In this document: in pieces, positions 62,543 through 64,000 of the stretch
Position numbering within the stretch: the first letter of the stretch is position 1
Layout of the letters: every line of letters begins with the position of its first letter
Source: Bacteroidota bacterium
Lineage (GTDB): Bacteria > Bacteroidota > Bacteroidia > Bacteroidales > UBA12481
Reading direction: 5' to 3'
DNA length: 64,000 nt
NCBI GenBank assembly: GCA_018669475.1
Contig: JABHCC010000032.1
Span: 132,058 to 196,057, forward strand
Translations under genes and position numbers: made by a program
Notes under the pieces: model-generated
Databases searched by the model: none
Told to the model about the DNA's origin: nothing
The model's input: only the letters and a program-made list of their open reading frames with translations

Positions 62543-63310
62543 TTATCCTTTTTTGCGGTGTATCTGAGTAGCACATGCCTGTGCTGTTGGCATAATCAAC
62601 AGATCATTGATATTAACGTGTGCAGGCCGATCAATGGCAAAAAGAACTGCCTCTGCAATATCATGACCAGTGAGGGGTGAAAATCCGTCATAAACTTTGT
62701 CAGCTTTTTCCTGATCCCCTTTAAATCGTACAACAGAAAATTCTGTTTCCACTGCTCCCGGATTAATGGCAGTCACCTTTATACCGTGCTTCAATAAATC
62801 CATACGAATAGCTTTAGTAAAAGCATCAACGGCATGTTTTGTTGCACAATAAACCGAGGCATTAGGATAGGCTTCTTTGCCGGCAATTGACCCTATATTA
62901 ACAATGTGCCCCATCCCTCGGTCGACCATCCCTGGTGCGATCATACGGGTCATATATAACAATCCTTTTATATTAGTATCAATCATTTGCTCCCAGTCAT
63001 CCATATTGGCAGAATGCACAGGATCCAGGCCTGCTGCAAGACCAGCATTGTTGATCAGAACATCAATACCAGACCATTCAGGAGCCAAGGATTCAAGTTT
63101 AGCGCTTACTGCAGATTTATCTCTCACATCAAAATTCAATGTCAGACAATCAATATTGTAAGATTCTACTAATTCCGTTGACATCTTTTTTAGCCTGTCA
63201 TCTCTACGGCCTGTAATAATTAAACGGTGACCTTTCCGGGCAAGTAAATTTGCTGTCGCTTCACCTATTCCGGATGTGGCTCCTGTAATACAAATTGTTT
63301 TATTATTCAT
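62543..63310 (-). CDS. Classical SDR oxidoreductase (YdfG-like)
   Basis: About 255 residues. Cofactor loop TGATSGIGEATA, VLINNAGLA, catalytic Ser in IVNIGSIAG and YxxxK in YCATKHAV. The family includes NADP-dependent serine/3-hydroxy acid dehydrogenases such as YdfG; the substrate is not decidable. I start at 63310 (MNNKTICI), the Met directly before the cofactor-binding strand. The 24-base gap to ubiE suggests co-transcription. Confidence 0.9.
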   Translation of the reverse strand: MNNKTICITGATSGIGEATANLLARKGHRLIITGRRDDRLKKMSTELVESYNIDCLTLNFDVRDKSAVSAKLESLAPEWSGIDVLINNAGLAAGLDPVHSANMDDWEQMIDTNIKGLLYMTRMIAPGMVDRGMGHIVNIGSIAGKEAYPNASVYCATKHAVDAFTKAIRMDLLKHGIKVTAINPGAVETEFSVVRFKGDQEKADKVYDGFSPLTGHDIAEAVLFAIDRPAHVNINDLLIMPTAQACATQIHRKKG

Positions 63311-63336
63311 GATCATACATAAATTATGGGGCAAAA

Positions 63337-64000
63337 TTAGAAAATGCTTTGGATACCCATATGGATTAGTCCATTTTGAATAGAAAATGCTTGTTCTGCA
63401 CTGGTTCCAATTGCATAATCAAGCTTCAGTATGCCAGCCCGGGTTTGCAGTTGTAATCCTGCTCCGAAACTATATGGAAACAATTGCTTTAATCCTTCAT
63501 CACTCCTGTTGCTTATCCAGGCAAAATCTGAGAAAACATGGAGATTGGATGCATCAGAAAGATAAATCCGAAATTCTGCGCTACAAACGGTGAATATATC
63601 TGCCAAAATACTTTCTTCCTGAAAACCCCGCAGAATTGTATAACCTCCCAAACGATACTTCTCATTATCAGCCCTGTGTAATCCTGACTGGTATCCTCCT
63701 TTGCCAAGCAATGAGATCCCAAATTGCTGACCCAAGGGGAAAATAGCTCCCAAATCTATATCAGCTTCCAGGTGGTTTGAATTGGTCTCATTCTCTCCAT
63801 CGGCAACGAACTGCTTCTTTCCCACTGCCAGGCCAGGTTCAATAAACCAAGCTCTTCTGGGATGCAATCTGGGTTGAGTACTGTTCATTCTATACGAGAT
63901 TCTGGCCAAACTCAGATCAAACTCCTGGATATCAGAATCACCAATCCCTGCAAGAGTATTTGATGATCGGCGTACCATTTGGAGATCTAAGAAGTGGCCA
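63337..64000 (-). CDS. C-terminal part of an Omp85/TamA-like outer-membrane barrel (truncated by window edge)
   Basis: About 221 residues visible; the frame is open to the right edge, and the first in-frame Met is at 63978, but the frame extends upstream of it (HFLDLQ). The sequence is beta-rich with aromatic ends and a GGYTILRGF motif, the Omp85 GGxxxxRGf hairpin, and ends in Phe as outer-membrane barrels do. It could be a BamA/TamA or two-partner-secretion barrel; the POTRA part is outside the window. Confidence 0.75.
   Translation of the reverse strand, partial: GHFLDLQMVRRSSNTLAGIGDSDIQEFDLSLARISYRMNSTQPRLHPRRAWFIEPGLAVGKKQFVADGENETNSNHLEADIDLGAIFPLGQQFGISLLGKGGYQSGLHRADNEKYRLGGYTILRGFQEESILADIFTVCSAEFRIYLSDASNLHVFSDFAWISNRSDEGLKQLFPYSFGAGLQLQTRAGILKLDYAIGTSAEQAFSIQNGLIHMGIQSIF

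Overview
The window looks like a chromosome segment from an anaerobic or facultatively fermentative member of the Bacteroidota (Bacteroidales/Marinilabiliales-like; lineage inferred from gene content only). The evidence is a PorT-type secretion-system protein beside ubiE/menG, a TamL-type lipoprotein Omp85, an S46 dipeptidyl-peptidase, AT-rich intergenic DNA with TAnnTTTG -7 boxes, and almost no Shine-Dalgarno sequences. No rRNA, CRISPR array, phage or transposase gene was seen.

Layout. 1-2122: a truncated secreted-protein gene, a tandem pair of ~100-bp repeats, and a two-gene ABC importer. 2119-3711: ribF (with a decayed kinase half) and the NADH-sensing repressor rex. 3752-22640: about 19 kb devoted to [FeFe]-hydrogenase-type proteins in four transcription units. 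(i) A leftward unit (11289 to 3752) encodes a HydC/HydB/HydA-like trimer with altered H-cluster loop residues, then a ferredoxin/hydrogenase-like histidine kinase, a lone receiver and a receiver-kinase. (ii) A divergent rightward unit (11402-14716) encodes a thioredoxin-fold ferredoxin, a second hydrogenase-like protein ending in a PAS domain, and a SpoIIE/PP2C phosphatase. (iii) A leftward hndBCDA operon has all the Fe-S modules of a bifurcating hydrogenase. (iv) A leftward hydCBA operon has a minimal HydB lacking the flanking Fe-S domains. All four promoter regions carry Rex-type inverted repeats (TGTTA-N6-TAACA), so the adjacent rex gene probably controls the block by NADH/NAD+ ratio.

22791-37777: a membrane GAF histidine kinase, S46 peptidase, a maf/prenyltransferase/HAD/DUF2520 cluster, and a fatty-acid electron-transfer set (acyl-CoA dehydrogenase, membrane Fe-S oxidoreductase, etfA, etfB), then cstA. 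37865-51202: the conserved tRNA(Thr-Tyr-Gly-Thr)-tuf-tRNA(Trp)-secE-nusG-rplKAJL-rpoBC-DUF3467 block. 51314-53495: rpsU, a XerC-like recombinase and hpf (which has a perfect Shine-Dalgarno), plus an HhH protein. 53569-64000: an NSS transporter, fructose-bisphosphate aldolase, tamL, an rRNA methyltransferase, an FAD dehydrogenase, porT, ubiE, an SDR and a truncated outer-membrane barrel.

The two most interesting signals are the Rex-controlled hydrogenase-sensor block, where two paralogous hydrogenase-like sensors are wired to different outputs (phosphorelay and phosphatase), and a ~100-bp interspersed repeat whose end lies exactly one base before the start codon of three unrelated genes.
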